NCBI RefSeq assembly: GCF_005080685.1
Contig: NZ_CP039371.1
Coordinates: forward strand, 6,076,001-6,140,000
Direction of reading: 5' to 3'
Source of the DNA: Pseudomonas putida
GTDB taxonomy: Bacteria > Pseudomonadota > Gammaproteobacteria > Pseudomonadales > Pseudomonadaceae
Length of the DNA: 64,000 nt
Each line of letters opens with the position of its first letter. The first letter of the stretch is position 1. This document shows, piece after piece, positions 31,786-39,826 of this stretch. A program made the translations under genes and the position numbers. The notes under the pieces are model-generated. The model was not told the DNA's origin. It did not search any database and saw only the letters and a list, made by a program, of their open reading frames with translations.

Positions 31786-31800
31786 TGGCATGCAATTTGC
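31786..31800 (+). promoter_or_regulatory. sigma-54 promoter of glnA
   Basis: TGGCATGCAATTTGC has the GG-N10-GC arrangement and agrees with TGGCAC-N5-TTGC except for one base. The start would be near 31812, giving a leader of about 90 nt before the glnA ATG. Confidence 0.85.
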
Positions 31801-31900
31801 TCCCTTGTGAGGCAGGTAAGCTTGGCCGACTATCCGCGCCCGGCAACACCCTTTTTCCAGGGCAGCGGCCCACCGCGCTCTCGTTCATCCGGAGGACAAC

Positions 31901-33307
31901 ATGTCGAAGTCGGTTCAACTCATCAAAGATCATGACGTTAAGTGGATTGATCTGCGTTTCACGGACACCAAAGGCAAGCAGCACCACGTCACCATGCCGG
32001 CTCGCGACGCGCTGGAAGACGACTTCTTCGAAGCTGGCAAGATGTTCGACGGCTCGTCAATCGAAGGCTGGAAAGGCATCGAAGCTTCCGACATGATTCT
32101 GCTGCCGGATGACTCCTCCGCCGTGCTGGACCCGTTCACCGAAGAGCCGACCCTGATCCTGGTCTGCGACGTGATCGAGCCGTCCACCATGCAAGGCTAC
32201 GACCGCGACCCACGCGCCATCGCCAAGCGTGCCGAAGAGTTCCTGAAGTCCACCGGTATCGGTGACACCGTATTCGTCGGCCCGGAGCCTGAGTTCTTCA
32301 TCTTCGACCAGGTCAAGTTCAAGTCGGACATCTCCGGCTCGATGTTCAAGATCTACTCCGAGCAAGGCTCCTGGATGACCGACCAGGACGTCGAAGGCGG
32401 CAACAAGGGCCACCGCCCTGCCGTCAAAGGCGGCTACTTCCCGGTTCCGCCGTGCGACCACGACCACGAAATCCGTACTGCCATGTGCAACGCCATGGAA
32501 GAAATGGGCCTGGTCATCGAAGTTCACCACCACGAAGTGGCGACTGCCGGCCAGAACGAAATCGGTGTGAAGTTCAACACCCTGGTCACCAAGGCTGACG
32601 AAGTTCAGACCCTGAAGTACTGCGTGCACAACGTAGCCGACGCCTACGGCAAGACCGCGACCTTCATGCCGAAGCCGCTGTACGGCGACAACGGCTCGGG
32701 CATGCACGTTCACATGTCGATCTCCAAAGACGGCAAGAACACCTTCTCGGGTGAAGGCTATGCCGGCCTGTCCGACACCGCCCTGTACTTCATCGGCGGT
32801 ATCATCAAGCACGGTAAGGCCCTGAACGGCTTCACCAACCCGGCCACCAACTCCTACAAGCGTCTGGTTCCAGGTTTCGAAGCCCCGGTAATGCTGGCCT
32901 ACTCGGCGCGTAACCGTTCGGCCTCGATCCGTATTCCTTACGTTTCCAGCCCGAAAGCCCGCCGTATCGAAGCGCGCTTCCCGGACCCGGCTGCCAACCC
33001 GTACCTGTGCTTCGCTGCACTGCTGATGGCCGGCCTGGACGGTATCCAGAACAAGATCCACCCAGGCGATGCCGCCGACAAGAACCTGTACGACCTGCCG
33101 CCTGAAGAGGCCAAGGAAATCCCACAGGTTTGCGGTAGCCTGAAGGAAGCCCTGGAAGAGCTGGACAAGGGCCGTGCGTTCCTGACCAAGGGTGGCGTGT
33201 TCTCCGACGACTTCATCGATGCCTACATCGAGCTGAAGTCGGAAGAAGAGATCAAGGTCCGCACCTTCGTTCACCCGCTGGAATACGATCTGTACTACAG
33301 CGTGTAA
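31901..33307 (+). CDS. glnA: glutamine synthetase, type I
   Basis: Makes glutamine from glutamate, ammonia and ATP, the main ammonia-assimilation step at low nitrogen. The 468-residue protein has the ATP-binding and metal motifs of GS-I ([41 protein letters not shown]). Tyr397 in [10 protein letters not shown] is the residue adenylylated by GlnE, so post-translational control is expected. A GGAGGA ribosome site precedes the ATG. Upstream lie an NtrC box and a sigma-54 promoter, and ntrB-ntrC are 1.3 kb downstream, the classic glnA-ntrBC layout interrupted by one lipoprotein gene. Confidence 0.98.
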   Translation: MSKSVQLIKDHDVKWIDLRFTDTKGKQHHVTMPARDALEDDFFEAGKMFDGSSIEGWKGIEASDMILLPDDSSAVLDPFTEEPTLILVCDVIEPSTMQGYDRDPRAIAKRAEEFLKSTGIGDTVFVGPEPEFFIFDQVKFKSDISGSMFKIYSEQGSWMTDQDVEGGNKGHRPAVKGGYFPVPPCDHDHEIRTAMCNAMEEMGLVIEVHHHEVATAGQNEIGVKFNTLVTKADEVQTLKYCVHNVADAYGKTATFMPKPLYGDNGSGMHVHMSISKDGKNTFSGEGYAGLSDTALYFIGGIIKHGKALNGFTNPATNSYKRLVPGFEAPVMLAYSARNRSASIRIPYVSSPKARRIEARFPDPAANPYLCFAALLMAGLDGIQNKIHPGDAADKNLYDLPPEEAKEIPQVCGSLKEALEELDKGRAFLTKGGVFSDDFIDAYIELKSEEEIKVRTFVHPLEYDLYYSV

Positions 33308-33340
33308 GCCAATCGACGGGGTCAACCCGTCGATCTAGGA

Positions 33341-33367
33341 AAAGGCCTCCCTCGGGAGGCCTTTTTT
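33341..33367 (+). terminator. intrinsic terminator of glnA
   Basis: AAAGGCCTCCC and GGGAGGCCTTT form a near-perfect stem with a two-base TC centre, followed by a run of T. It lies 33 bp past the stop and separates glnA from the downstream genes. Confidence 0.92.
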
Positions 33368-33454
33368 CGTTCAAAAAACTCAGCTCACACCGGCAGCCTC
33401 CGACAATGAAAACTCGCAGGGTAAGCGCTCATTTTTTTCATAGAGCACACCACC

Positions 33455-34375
33455 ATGCGCACCTTAGTTCCCATCACCCTTGTGCTAGCCGCACTTCTGG
33501 CTGGCTGCGGCAAAAGCACCGCCGAACCCGGCCAAGTGCGTTCCGAGGTACTCCATCGTGCCACCGCCAGCTGGGATGGCACGCCCTACACGCACTATCC
33601 CGAAGGGCAGCCCATGCTGTCGTTGGTGAAAGTCAGCATACCCGCCAACACCACCCTTGACTGGCATTGCCATCAAACCTTCACCCTCGGCTACCTGCAA
33701 GAAGGCAAACTCGAGGTGGAAACCACCGGAGGCAAACGGATACGACTGACGGCGGGCGACAGCCTCGCCGAGGTCGTCAACGACGTGCATCGAGGGCATA
33801 CAGCGGATGAGCCGGCCACGGTGTTGATGTTCCATGCCGGAGCCGATCATCTCACCTTCTCCCAGCGCGAAGCCCAATGCCAGCCACCGGTGGTCGCCAG
33901 AGACGAGCCGATGGACACGCTGCTTGCGCAGATCCAGCAGCGCCTGGCAATCGCCGAGGAAATCGCACTGCACAAATGGGATACGGCCCAGGCGGTGCAA
34001 GCGGTAGCGCGCGAGCAGCAGGTGCTGACCAACGTTCGTCACAGCGCATGGCGCTATCAACTCGCACCAGAGCGCGCCGCTGACTTCTTCGCTGACCAGA
34101 TCGAAGCCAACAAGATGGTGCAGTACGGGTTGATCCACCAATGGCAAGCACGCGGCGCAGCCCCTGAAGTGCCCCGCCGCGACCTGTATACGACGCTCAG
34201 GCCTCAGCTGGACAGCCTCCAGGACCAGCTACTGAAGAGCCTCGCCAAATTCGAGAACAACTATCGCCCCGATTGCGCCAGCCAGGTGATGGCGAGGATC
34301 GAGGGGAAGACGTTGAGCCCGATGCTAAAGCAAGCCATGGTTCGCGCCACCGGCCAGCTGTGTCATAACGACTGA
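33455..34375 (+). CDS. lipoprotein with cupin domain fused to an AroQ-gamma-type chorismate mutase
   Basis: 306-residue envelope protein with lipoprotein signal VLAALLAGC (lipidated Cys18). Residues about 45-135 form a cupin (LDWHCHQTFTLGYLQEGKLEVET, GDSLAEVVNDVHRG), with His71 and His73 as likely metal ligands. From about residue 153 the sequence reads LLAQIQQRLAIAEEIALHKW, AREQQVL and FFADQIEANKMVQ, the pattern of secreted AroQ-gamma chorismate mutases, which convert chorismate to prephenate. The aspartate usual three residues before the conserved Arg of AREQ is alanine here. It lies between glnA and ntrB but has its own terminator-bounded space, and no aromatic pathway gene is near. Activity is likely but unproved; a start at 33455 follows a weak ribosome site. 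Confidence 0.78.
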   Translation: MRTLVPITLVLAALLAGCGKSTAEPGQVRSEVLHRATASWDGTPYTHYPEGQPMLSLVKVSIPANTTLDWHCHQTFTLGYLQEGKLEVETTGGKRIRLTAGDSLAEVVNDVHRGHTADEPATVLMFHAGADHLTFSQREAQCQPPVVARDEPMDTLLAQIQQRLAIAEEIALHKWDTAQAVQAVAREQQVLTNVRHSAWRYQLAPERAADFFADQIEANKMVQYGLIHQWQARGAAPEVPRRDLYTTLRPQLDSLQDQLLKSLAKFENNYRPDCASQVMARIEGKTLSPMLKQAMVRATGQLCHND

Positions 34376-34383
34376 ATCCTCTA

Positions 34384-34400
34384 TGCTCTATATTGGTGCA
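34384..34400. promoter_or_regulatory. NtrC-like binding site upstream of ntrB
   Basis: TGCTCTATATTGGTGCA differs by one base from the strong E. coli glnA NtrC site as I recall it and fits GCAC-N7-GTGC except for one position. It lies about 145 bp before the sigma-54 element. A further TGCACC half-site is at 34424. Confidence 0.7.
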
Positions 34401-34526
34401 TTAAAAAGACCGACGCCCCTCGATGCACCCCAAAAAAGGTCATAAGAAACCCGAAACCAGAAAATTCTGGTCCGAATTTGCGCAGTTGCAGGCCTTTATC
34501 GGCAAATTCCGCTTCTTTTCGGAGCC

Positions 34527-34542
34527 TTGGTTTGTTTCTTGC
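34527..34542 (+). promoter_or_regulatory. sigma-54 promoter of ntrB-ntrC
   Basis: TTGGTTTGTTTCTTGC keeps GG-N10-GC and the TTGC of the -12 box; the -24 half is less perfect. The start would be near 34554, about 75 bp before the ntrB ATG. It implies NtrC autoactivation. The gap 34376-34628 also holds a CCAGAAAATTCTGG palindrome at 34457. Confidence 0.65.
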
Positions 34543-34628
34543 ATTTTCCGGGTATCAGCGGATCCACAGCGCGCCACGCCCTGGCCACGCATTGCCAGGC
34601 CGGCGCCAATAGAGGTCAACGACGCCTT

Positions 34629-35714
34629 ATGACCATCAGCGATGCACAGCACCGTCTGCTTCTGGACAACCTGACCACCGCCACGCTCCTGCTCAATGGC
34701 GAACTGCGCCTGGAGTACATGAATCCGGCTGCGGAAATGCTTCTCGCCGTCAGCGGCCAGCGCAGCCACGGGCAGTTCATCAGCGAGCTGTTCACCGAAT
34801 CCACCGAGGCGCTCAACTCGCTGCGCCAGGCGGTGGAACAGGCGCACCCGTTCACCAAGCGCGAGGCGCAACTGACCTCGCTGACCGGGCAGACCATCAC
34901 CGTCGACTACGCCGTCACGCCGATCCTGCACCAGGGCAATACCCTGCTCCTGCTGGAGGTGCACCCACGCGATCGCCTGCTGCGCATCACCAAGGAAGAA
35001 GCCCAGCTGAGCAAGCAGGAAACCACCAAGATGCTGGTGCGCGGCCTGGCCCACGAAATAAAGAACCCGCTCGGCGGCATCCGCGGCGCGGCGCAACTGC
35101 TCGCCCGAGAACTGCCCGACGACGGCCTGCGCGACTACACCAACGTGATCATCGAAGAAGCCGACCGCTTGCGTAACCTGGTCGACCGCATGCTCGGCTC
35201 GAACAAGCTGCCTTCACTGGCCATGACCAACATCCACGAAGTGCTGGAGCGCGTTTGCAGCCTGGTCGAGGCAGAAAGCCAGGGCTGCATCACTTTGGTG
35301 CGTGACTACGACCCAAGCCTGCCGGACGTGCTGATCGACCGCGAGCAGATGATCCAGGCGGTGCTCAACATCGTGCGCAACGCCATGCAGGCGATCAGCT
35401 CGCAGAACGAACTGCGGCTGGGTCGCATCTCCTTGCGCAGCCGAGCGGTACGCCAGTTCACCATCGGCCATGTACGCCACCGTTTGGTAGCCCGGGTCGA
35501 AATCATCGACAACGGCCCGGGCATTCCTGCGGAACTGCAGGACACCCTCTTCTATCCCATGGTCAGCGGGCGCCCGGACGGTACCGGGCTGGGCCTGGCC
35601 ATCACCCAGAACATCATTAGCCAGCACCAGGGCCTGATCGAGTGTGAAAGCCACGCAGGGCACACCGCCTTCTCGATCTTCCTGCCCTTGGAACAAGGAG
35701 CCACCGCCTCATGA
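34629..35714 (+). CDS. ntrB: nitrogen regulation sensor histidine kinase NtrB (GlnL)
   Basis: Cytoplasmic kinase/phosphatase (361 aa) that phosphorylates NtrC when nitrogen is scarce and is switched by PII (GlnK). It has an N-terminal PAS domain (LNGELRLEYMNPAAEML), the phospho-acceptor His142 in GLAHEIKNPLGG, and the ATPase boxes (IVRNAMQAI, VEIIDNGPGIP, GTGLGLAITQNIISQHQG). No membrane segments are seen. ATG 34629 is preferred; a longer frame would begin inside the sigma-54 promoter. The stop overlaps the ntrC start in ATGA. Confidence 0.97.
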   Translation: MTISDAQHRLLLDNLTTATLLLNGELRLEYMNPAAEMLLAVSGQRSHGQFISELFTESTEALNSLRQAVEQAHPFTKREAQLTSLTGQTITVDYAVTPILHQGNTLLLLEVHPRDRLLRITKEEAQLSKQETTKMLVRGLAHEIKNPLGGIRGAAQLLARELPDDGLRDYTNVIIEEADRLRNLVDRMLGSNKLPSLAMTNIHEVLERVCSLVEAESQGCITLVRDYDPSLPDVLIDREQMIQAVLNIVRNAMQAISSQNELRLGRISLRSRAVRQFTIGHVRHRLVARVEIIDNGPGIPAELQDTLFYPMVSGRPDGTGLGLAITQNIISQHQGLIECESHAGHTAFSIFLPLEQGATAS

Positions 35715-37147
35715 GCCGAAGTGAAACCGTATGGATCGTCGATGATGATCGCTCCATCCGCTGGGTACTGGAAAAAGCCCTGCAACAGGAAGGCATGACC
35801 ACCCAGAGCTTCGACAGCGCCGATGGCGTGATGGGTCGCCTGGCGCGCCAGCAACCCGACGTGATCATCTCCGATATCCGCATGCCCGGCGCCAGCGGAC
35901 TCGACCTGCTGGCACAGATCCGCGAGCAGCACCCGCGCCTGCCGGTCATCATCATGACCGCCCATTCCGACCTGGACAGCGCCGTGGCGTCCTACCAGGG
36001 CGGCGCGTTCGAGTACCTGCCCAAGCCGTTCGACGTGGACGAAGCGGTGTCGCTGGTCAAGCGTGCCAATCAGCACGCGCAGGAGCAGCAAGGCCTGGAT
36101 GTACCGCAGAACCTGACCCGCACTCCCGAGATCATCGGTGAAGCACCGGCGATGCAGGAGGTGTTTCGCGCCATCGGCCGCCTCAGCCACTCCAACATCA
36201 CCGTGCTGATCAACGGTGAGTCGGGGACCGGCAAGGAGCTGGTGGCCCATGCCCTGCACCGCCACAGTCCGCGCTCGGCCTCGCCGTTCATCGCCCTGAA
36301 CATGGCGGCCATACCCAAGGACCTGATGGAGTCGGAACTGTTCGGCCATGAGAAAGGCGCCTTCACCGGCGCCGCCAACCTGCGCCGCGGGCGTTTCGAA
36401 CAAGCCGATGGCGGTACGCTGTTCCTCGACGAAATCGGCGACATGCCGGCCGACACCCAGACCCGCCTGCTGCGGGTGCTGGCCGATGGCGAGTTCTATC
36501 GCGTCGGTGGCCATGTACCGGTCAAGGTCGACGTGCGGATCATCGCCGCCACCCACCAGAACCTCGAGTCGTTGGTACAGGCGGGCAAGTTCCGTGAGGA
36601 CTTGTTCCACCGCCTCAACGTGATCCGCATCCACATTCCGCGCCTGGCCGACCGCCGCGAAGACATCCCGGCGCTGGCACGCCACTTCCTCGGCCGCGCC
36701 GCCCAGGAGTTGGCAGTGGAGCCCAAGTTGCTGAAGCCGGAAACCGAAGAGTTCATCCGCAACCTGCCATGGCCAGGCAACGTACGCCAGCTGGAGAACA
36801 CCTGCCGCTGGATCACCGTGATGGCCTCCAGCCGCGAAGTGCTGATCGGCGACCTGCCCCCCGAACTGCTCAACCTGCCGCAGGACGCGGCACCGGTCAC
36901 AAACTGGGAGCAGGCCCTGCGCCAATGGGCCGATCAGGCCCTTGCCCGTGGCCAGTCGAACCTGCTCGACAGCGCAGTGCCCAGCTTCGAGCGGATCATG
37001 ATCGAGACCGCGCTCAAGCATACCGCCGGCCGTCGGCGCGATGCGGCGCTGCTGCTGGGCTGGGGGCGCAACACCCTCACCCGCAAGATCAAGGAACTGG
37101 GCATGAACGTGGACGGCGCAGACGATGACGAAGGTGACGATCACTGA
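35711..37147 (+). CDS. ntrC: nitrogen regulation response regulator NtrC (GlnG)
   Basis: Sigma-54 enhancer-binding activator (478 aa) that drives glnA and other nitrogen-scavenging genes. The receiver domain has the acidic pocket VDDD and Asp55 as phosphorylation site (IISDIRMPG). The AAA+ domain holds Walker A GESGTGKE and the sigma-54 contact GAFTGA, and the C-terminus is a Fis-type helix-turn-helix (RRDAALLLGWGRNTLTRKIKELGM). It overlaps ntrB by four bases. A strong hairpin follows the stop, and three NtrC-like boxes with sigma-54 promoters lie within 6 kb. Confidence 0.98.
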   Translation: MSRSETVWIVDDDRSIRWVLEKALQQEGMTTQSFDSADGVMGRLARQQPDVIISDIRMPGASGLDLLAQIREQHPRLPVIIMTAHSDLDSAVASYQGGAFEYLPKPFDVDEAVSLVKRANQHAQEQQGLDVPQNLTRTPEIIGEAPAMQEVFRAIGRLSHSNITVLINGESGTGKELVAHALHRHSPRSASPFIALNMAAIPKDLMESELFGHEKGAFTGAANLRRGRFEQADGGTLFLDEIGDMPADTQTRLLRVLADGEFYRVGGHVPVKVDVRIIAATHQNLESLVQAGKFREDLFHRLNVIRIHIPRLADRREDIPALARHFLGRAAQELAVEPKLLKPETEEFIRNLPWPGNVRQLENTCRWITVMASSREVLIGDLPPELLNLPQDAAPVTNWEQALRQWADQALARGQSNLLDSAVPSFERIMIETALKHTAGRRRDAALLLGWGRNTLTRKIKELGMNVDGADDDEGDDH

Positions 37148-37170
37148 TCATCAGTCCAACCGTTGAGATC

Positions 37171-37193
37171 CTGGGGCCGCTTTGCGGCCCCAG
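37171..37193 (+). terminator. stem-loop terminator after ntrC
   Basis: CTGGGGCCGC and GCGGCCCCAG pair perfectly across a TTT loop, 23 bp after the stop codon, with TCGTTTC after the stem. It separates ntrC from the small RNA promoter. Confidence 0.85.
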
Positions 37194-37211
37194 TCGTTTC
37201 TGCCCTTTCGT

Positions 37212-37226
37212 GCACCGATGTTGTGC
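37212..37226. promoter_or_regulatory. NtrC binding site upstream of the NrsZ-type RNA
   Basis: GCACCGATGTTGTGC fits GCAC-N7-GTGC exactly. It lies about 98 bp before the -24 element of the next sigma-54 promoter. Confidence 0.8.
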
Positions 37227-37309
37227 TGCGCGCACCCCGCGAAGGCATAAATCCCCTCAAAAGCCGGCCAAATCACCCGCAAACGCACTGTTTACGGGGT
37301 TTTCAAAGT

Positions 37310-37324
37310 TGGCACGCCACCTGC
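37310..37324 (+). promoter_or_regulatory. sigma-54 promoter of the NrsZ-type RNA
   Basis: TGGCACGCCACCTGC matches TGGCACG-N4-TTGC with one mismatch and has the GG-N10-GC spacing. The nearest plus-strand gene, trmL, is over 500 bp away, so the transcript is probably non-coding. Confidence 0.85.
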
Positions 37325-37335
37325 AATAAGTACTG

Positions 37336-37450
37336 TATCTCCAGTTTTGGGGGCCTCGGTACAGGCAGGCCGGGTGAACCCCCCTTTTATTCGCGGTAAT
37401 GCAGTTTTGGGGACCTCGGTACAGGCAGGCCGGGAATCCCCTCTTTTATT
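37336..37450 (+). ncRNA. nrsZ: NrsZ-type nitrogen-regulated small RNA, two tandem modules
   Basis: Two near-identical modules of about 52 bp (37342-37393 and 37402-37452, period 60) each begin CAGTTTTGGGG, share a 21-base identical centre (37354-37374 and 37414-37434), and close with a C-rich strand and TTTTATT. In module 1 GGGGG pairs with CCCCC; in module 2 GGGGA pairs with TCCCC, a compensatory change that supports the stem. The sigma-54 promoter ends 12 bp before the RNA, with an NtrC box upstream. In P. aeruginosa the NtrC- and sigma-54-dependent NrsZ RNA lies immediately after ntrC and is built of repeated stem-loops. Location, control and modular build all agree. The 5' end is predicted and the 3' end overlaps the stop of the minus-strand gene. 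Confidence 0.8.
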
Positions 37451-37883
37451 CGTGCAGCCTCACCTGCACACGCCAACGCCCAGCGTCCTCTGCACCGGCC
37501 CACTCGCCGTGCAGGGGACGCGCGGCAACCACCGTCAGCAACAACCCCTCTTTGCTCTTGCGCAGTTGCCAAGCGACCGGCTTGCCCTGCAGGTCGAGCT
37601 GACCGCGTTGTACCTTGCCCTCGGCCTCGAACAGCAGCGCCACGGTACCTTCCACGTTTTCGCCATGCAGCTTGGGTTGTTCGTTGAACCACAGGTCCAG
37701 GCCGTCCTGCACGACCGCTATCTGTTCCAATACGCGCTCTTCAGGCGCGGTCAGGCGGCCGATCATCAAACCCACCAGCATCCCGAAAATAGCCAGCGAG
37801 AACAGCACACGCGGCCAAGCCTTCGAACGCTCGTCCGGTTCGAGGGTAGAATGCTCGTCATCTTCACGCTTGGAGCCGTGCAT
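37446..37883 (-). CDS. hypothetical single-pass inner-membrane protein
   Basis: 145-residue protein with a charged N-terminus, one membrane span (VLFSLAIFGMLVGLMIGRL, about residues 25-43) and a periplasmic C-terminal part that includes LQGKPVAWQLRKSKEGLLLTVV. I do not recognise a domain. Its ATG (37883) shares two bases with the ATG of the divergent trmL, and its stop lies within the end of the NrsZ-type RNA, so it could be affected by antisense transcription from both sides. AAAGGATG upstream of the ATG may serve as ribosome site. Real coding is supported by normal composition and a clean start; function unknown. Confidence 0.7.
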   Translation of the reverse strand: MHGSKREDDEHSTLEPDERSKAWPRVLFSLAIFGMLVGLMIGRLTAPEERVLEQIAVVQDGLDLWFNEQPKLHGENVEGTVALLFEAEGKVQRGQLDLQGKPVAWQLRKSKEGLLLTVVAARPLHGEWAGAEDAGRWRVQVRLHE

Positions 37884-38343
37884 GTTTCACGTCATCCTTT
37901 TTCAACCAGAAATTCCGCCGAATACCGGCAACATCATCCGCCTCTGCGCCAACAGCGGTTGCGACCTGCACTTGATCGAGCCGATCAGTTTCGAGCTGGA
38001 CGACAAGCGCCTGCGCCGCGCCGGGCTGGACTATCACGAGTATGCCACGCTCAAGCGCCACGAAAGCCTGGCCGGATGCCTGGAAAGCCTGGGCAACCCG
38101 CGCCTGTTCGCCTTCACCACCAAAGGCTCGCATCCCTTCCACGAAACCGCCTACCAACCGGGGGATGCTTTCCTCTTCGGGCCAGAGAGCCGCGGCCTCC
38201 CCGCCGAGGTGCTGGACAGCCTGCCGGCGGAGCAACGCCTGCGCCTGCCGATGCGGCCCGGCTGCCGCAGCTTGAACCTGTCCAATACCGTGGCGGTGAC
38301 GGTGTACGAGGCGTGGCGGCAGAACGGGTTTGCCGGGAGTTGA
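37882..38343 (+). CDS. trmL: tRNA (cytidine(34)-2'-O)-methyltransferase TrmL
   Basis: SPOUT-class methyltransferase (153 aa) that modifies the wobble base of tRNA-Leu isoacceptors. It starts MFHVILFQPEIPPNTGNIIRLCANSG and has the knotted SAM-binding end FLFGPESRGLPAEVL and MRPGCRSLNLSNTVAVTVYEAWRQ. GGAG lies at proper distance before ATG 37882. The start codon overlaps that of the minus-strand membrane-protein gene by two bases. It ends at a shared terminator with secB. Confidence 0.95.
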   Translation: MFHVILFQPEIPPNTGNIIRLCANSGCDLHLIEPISFELDDKRLRRAGLDYHEYATLKRHESLAGCLESLGNPRLFAFTTKGSHPFHETAYQPGDAFLFGPESRGLPAEVLDSLPAEQRLRLPMRPGCRSLNLSNTVAVTVYEAWRQNGFAGS

Positions 38344-38384
38344 TCTGCTGCCTGTGCCCGCGAAGAGGCCGGCACAGGCAACAA

Positions 38385-38408
38385 AAAAGCGCCCCGAAGG
38401 GCGCTTTT
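38385..38408. terminator. bidirectional intrinsic terminator between trmL and secB
   Basis: AAAAGCGCCC and GGGCGCTTTT pair across a CGAA tetraloop, with A- and T-runs on both sides, so it works in either direction. Confidence 0.93.
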
Positions 38409-38424
38409 CTCATTGCCGTGGCAA

Positions 38425-38913
38425 TCACTGCACGGTCGGCGCTTCGCCCGCTTCCTGCATGCGCTGCATTTCTTGCGCATACAGGGCGTCGAAGTTGACC
38501 GGCGACAGCATCAGTGCCGGGAACGAACCACGGGTCACCAGGCTGTCCAGGGTTTCACGGGCATAGGGGAACAGGATGTTCGGGCAGAACGCACCGAGGG
38601 TGTGGCTCATCGAAGCCGCGTCGAGGTTCTTGATCAGGAAGATACCCGCCTGCTGCACTTCGGCGATGAAGGCCACTTCGTCAGCATTCTTGACGGTAAC
38701 CGACAGGGTCAGGACCACCTCGTGGAAGTCGCCTTCCAGGGCCTTCTGCTTGGTGTTCAGGTCCAGCGCGACGCTCGGCTCCCACTGCTGGCGGAAGATC
38801 TGAGGGCTCTTCGGCGCTTCGAACGACAGGTCGCGCACGTAGATGCGCTGCATGGAGAACTGTGGGCTGTTGTCTTCTTCGGTAGCAGCGCCGTTGGTCT
38901 GTTGGTCAGTCAT
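38425..38913 (-). CDS. secB: protein-export chaperone SecB
   Basis: Tetrameric cytoplasmic chaperone that keeps preproteins unfolded and hands them to SecA. The 162-residue protein contains [27 protein letters not shown] and the C-terminal [38 protein letters not shown], all conserved in SecB. A short acidic N-terminal extension is seen. It is the last gene of a rhodanese-grxC-secB run on the minus strand, the same order as in other gamma-proteobacteria. Confidence 0.98.
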   Translation of the reverse strand: MTDQQTNGAATEEDNSPQFSMQRIYVRDLSFEAPKSPQIFRQQWEPSVALDLNTKQKALEGDFHEVVLTLSVTVKNADEVAFIAEVQQAGIFLIKNLDAASMSHTLGAFCPNILFPYARETLDSLVTRGSFPALMLSPVNFDALYAQEMQRMQEAGEAPTVQ

Positions 38914-38950
38914 GGCAGATCCTTATCCTAATGTTGTTCAATGCAGAAAT

Positions 38951-39205
38951 TCAGGCCGCCAGCAGCGCGTCGAGCTTGCCGGCGCGCTCCAGGGCATAGA
39001 GGTCATCGCATCCACCGACGTGCGTGCTGCCGATCCAGATCTGCGGCACCGATGTACGGCCGGCTTTCTGGCTCATCTCGGCACGAACCTGCGGTTTGCC
39101 GTCGACCTTGATTTCCTCGAACGCAACGCCCTTGCTCTCGAGCAGGTACTTGGCGCGCATGCAGTAGGGGCAGTAGTCGCTGGAATAGACGATGACAGGC
39201 TTCAT
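38951..39205 (-). CDS. grxC: glutaredoxin 3 GrxC
   Basis: 84-residue dithiol glutaredoxin that reduces protein disulfides or glutathione mixed disulfides. The active site is CPYC at residues 12-15, with the cis-proline segment TSVPQIWIG and the GGCDDLYALE glutathione-binding loop. It lies 37 bp before secB and starts one base after the stop of the upstream rhodanese-like gene. Confidence 0.97.
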   Translation of the reverse strand: MKPVIVYSSDYCPYCMRAKYLLESKGVAFEEIKVDGKPQVRAEMSQKAGRTSVPQIWIGSTHVGGCDDLYALERAGKLDALLAA

Positions 39206-39206
39206 A

Positions 39207-39620
39207 TCACTTCACCAAAGGCAGGTTATCGGCTTTCCAGCTGGAAACACCACCGCTGAGCTTGGCAGCGGTGTAGCCAGCCTTGAGCAGTTCGCGGCAG
39301 ATGGTGCCGGACTGCTGGCCCATCGCGTCGACGACGATCAGGGTCTTCTCTTTGTGCTTTTCCAGCTCGGTCATGCGGTTGACCAGCTTGTCCTGCGGGA
39401 TGTTCAGCGCGCCGACGATGTGACCGGCGGAGTATTCCTTGGCCGGGCGGATGTCGATGACCAGGGCCTTCTCGGCGTTGACCAGTGCGGTCAGCTGGCC
39501 ATTGCTCAGGCTCTGGCCGCCACGGCGGACTTCATTGACGAGCAGCAGGACCAGCAGAACAACGAAAATCGCGACCAGGATGTAGTGATCTGTCGCGAAT
39601 TGAATCAGGTGAGCAACCAT
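39207..39620 (-). CDS. membrane-anchored rhodanese-like protein (YibN type)
   Basis: 137-residue protein with an N-terminal membrane span (ILVAIFVVLLVLLLV) and one cytoplasmic rhodanese domain (VIDIRPAKEYSAGHIVGALNIP, LSGGVSSWKADNLPLV). The active-site loop reads VVDAMGQQSGTICREL, with no cysteine at the catalytic position, so sulfurtransferase activity is unlikely; E. coli YibN has a similar loop. ATG 39620 is preferred to a longer frame. The neighbours grxC and secB match the E. coli yibN-grxC-secB order. Confidence 0.93.
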   Translation of the reverse strand: MVAHLIQFATDHYILVAIFVVLLVLLLVNEVRRGGQSLSNGQLTALVNAEKALVIDIRPAKEYSAGHIVGALNIPQDKLVNRMTELEKHKEKTLIVVDAMGQQSGTICRELLKAGYTAAKLSGGVSSWKADNLPLVK

Positions 39621-39826
39621 CAGCGGTGTTCCAGGCGATTGAAAATGCCGGCCAGTATACACAGCCCCCCAGTGCCACCAAAGCCCGACGGGCAGGCGGC
39701 AAAGGTACCTTCATGTTGCCAGGTTGCCCGCGCTGGTCGGGCGCAGGGACGAATATTCGCCGTTGCTGGCGTAAATGCCCTAAAATGCGTGTCTTTATCA
39801 TCTTTGAACAACCGTGAGTTTGATTG

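Noticed and set aside
37342..37452. Simple tandem duplication or coding repeat at the end of the membrane-protein gene
   Set aside because: Most of the repeat lies past that gene's stop, the modules show compensatory stem changes, and a sigma-54 promoter points into them, so a structured RNA is the better reading.
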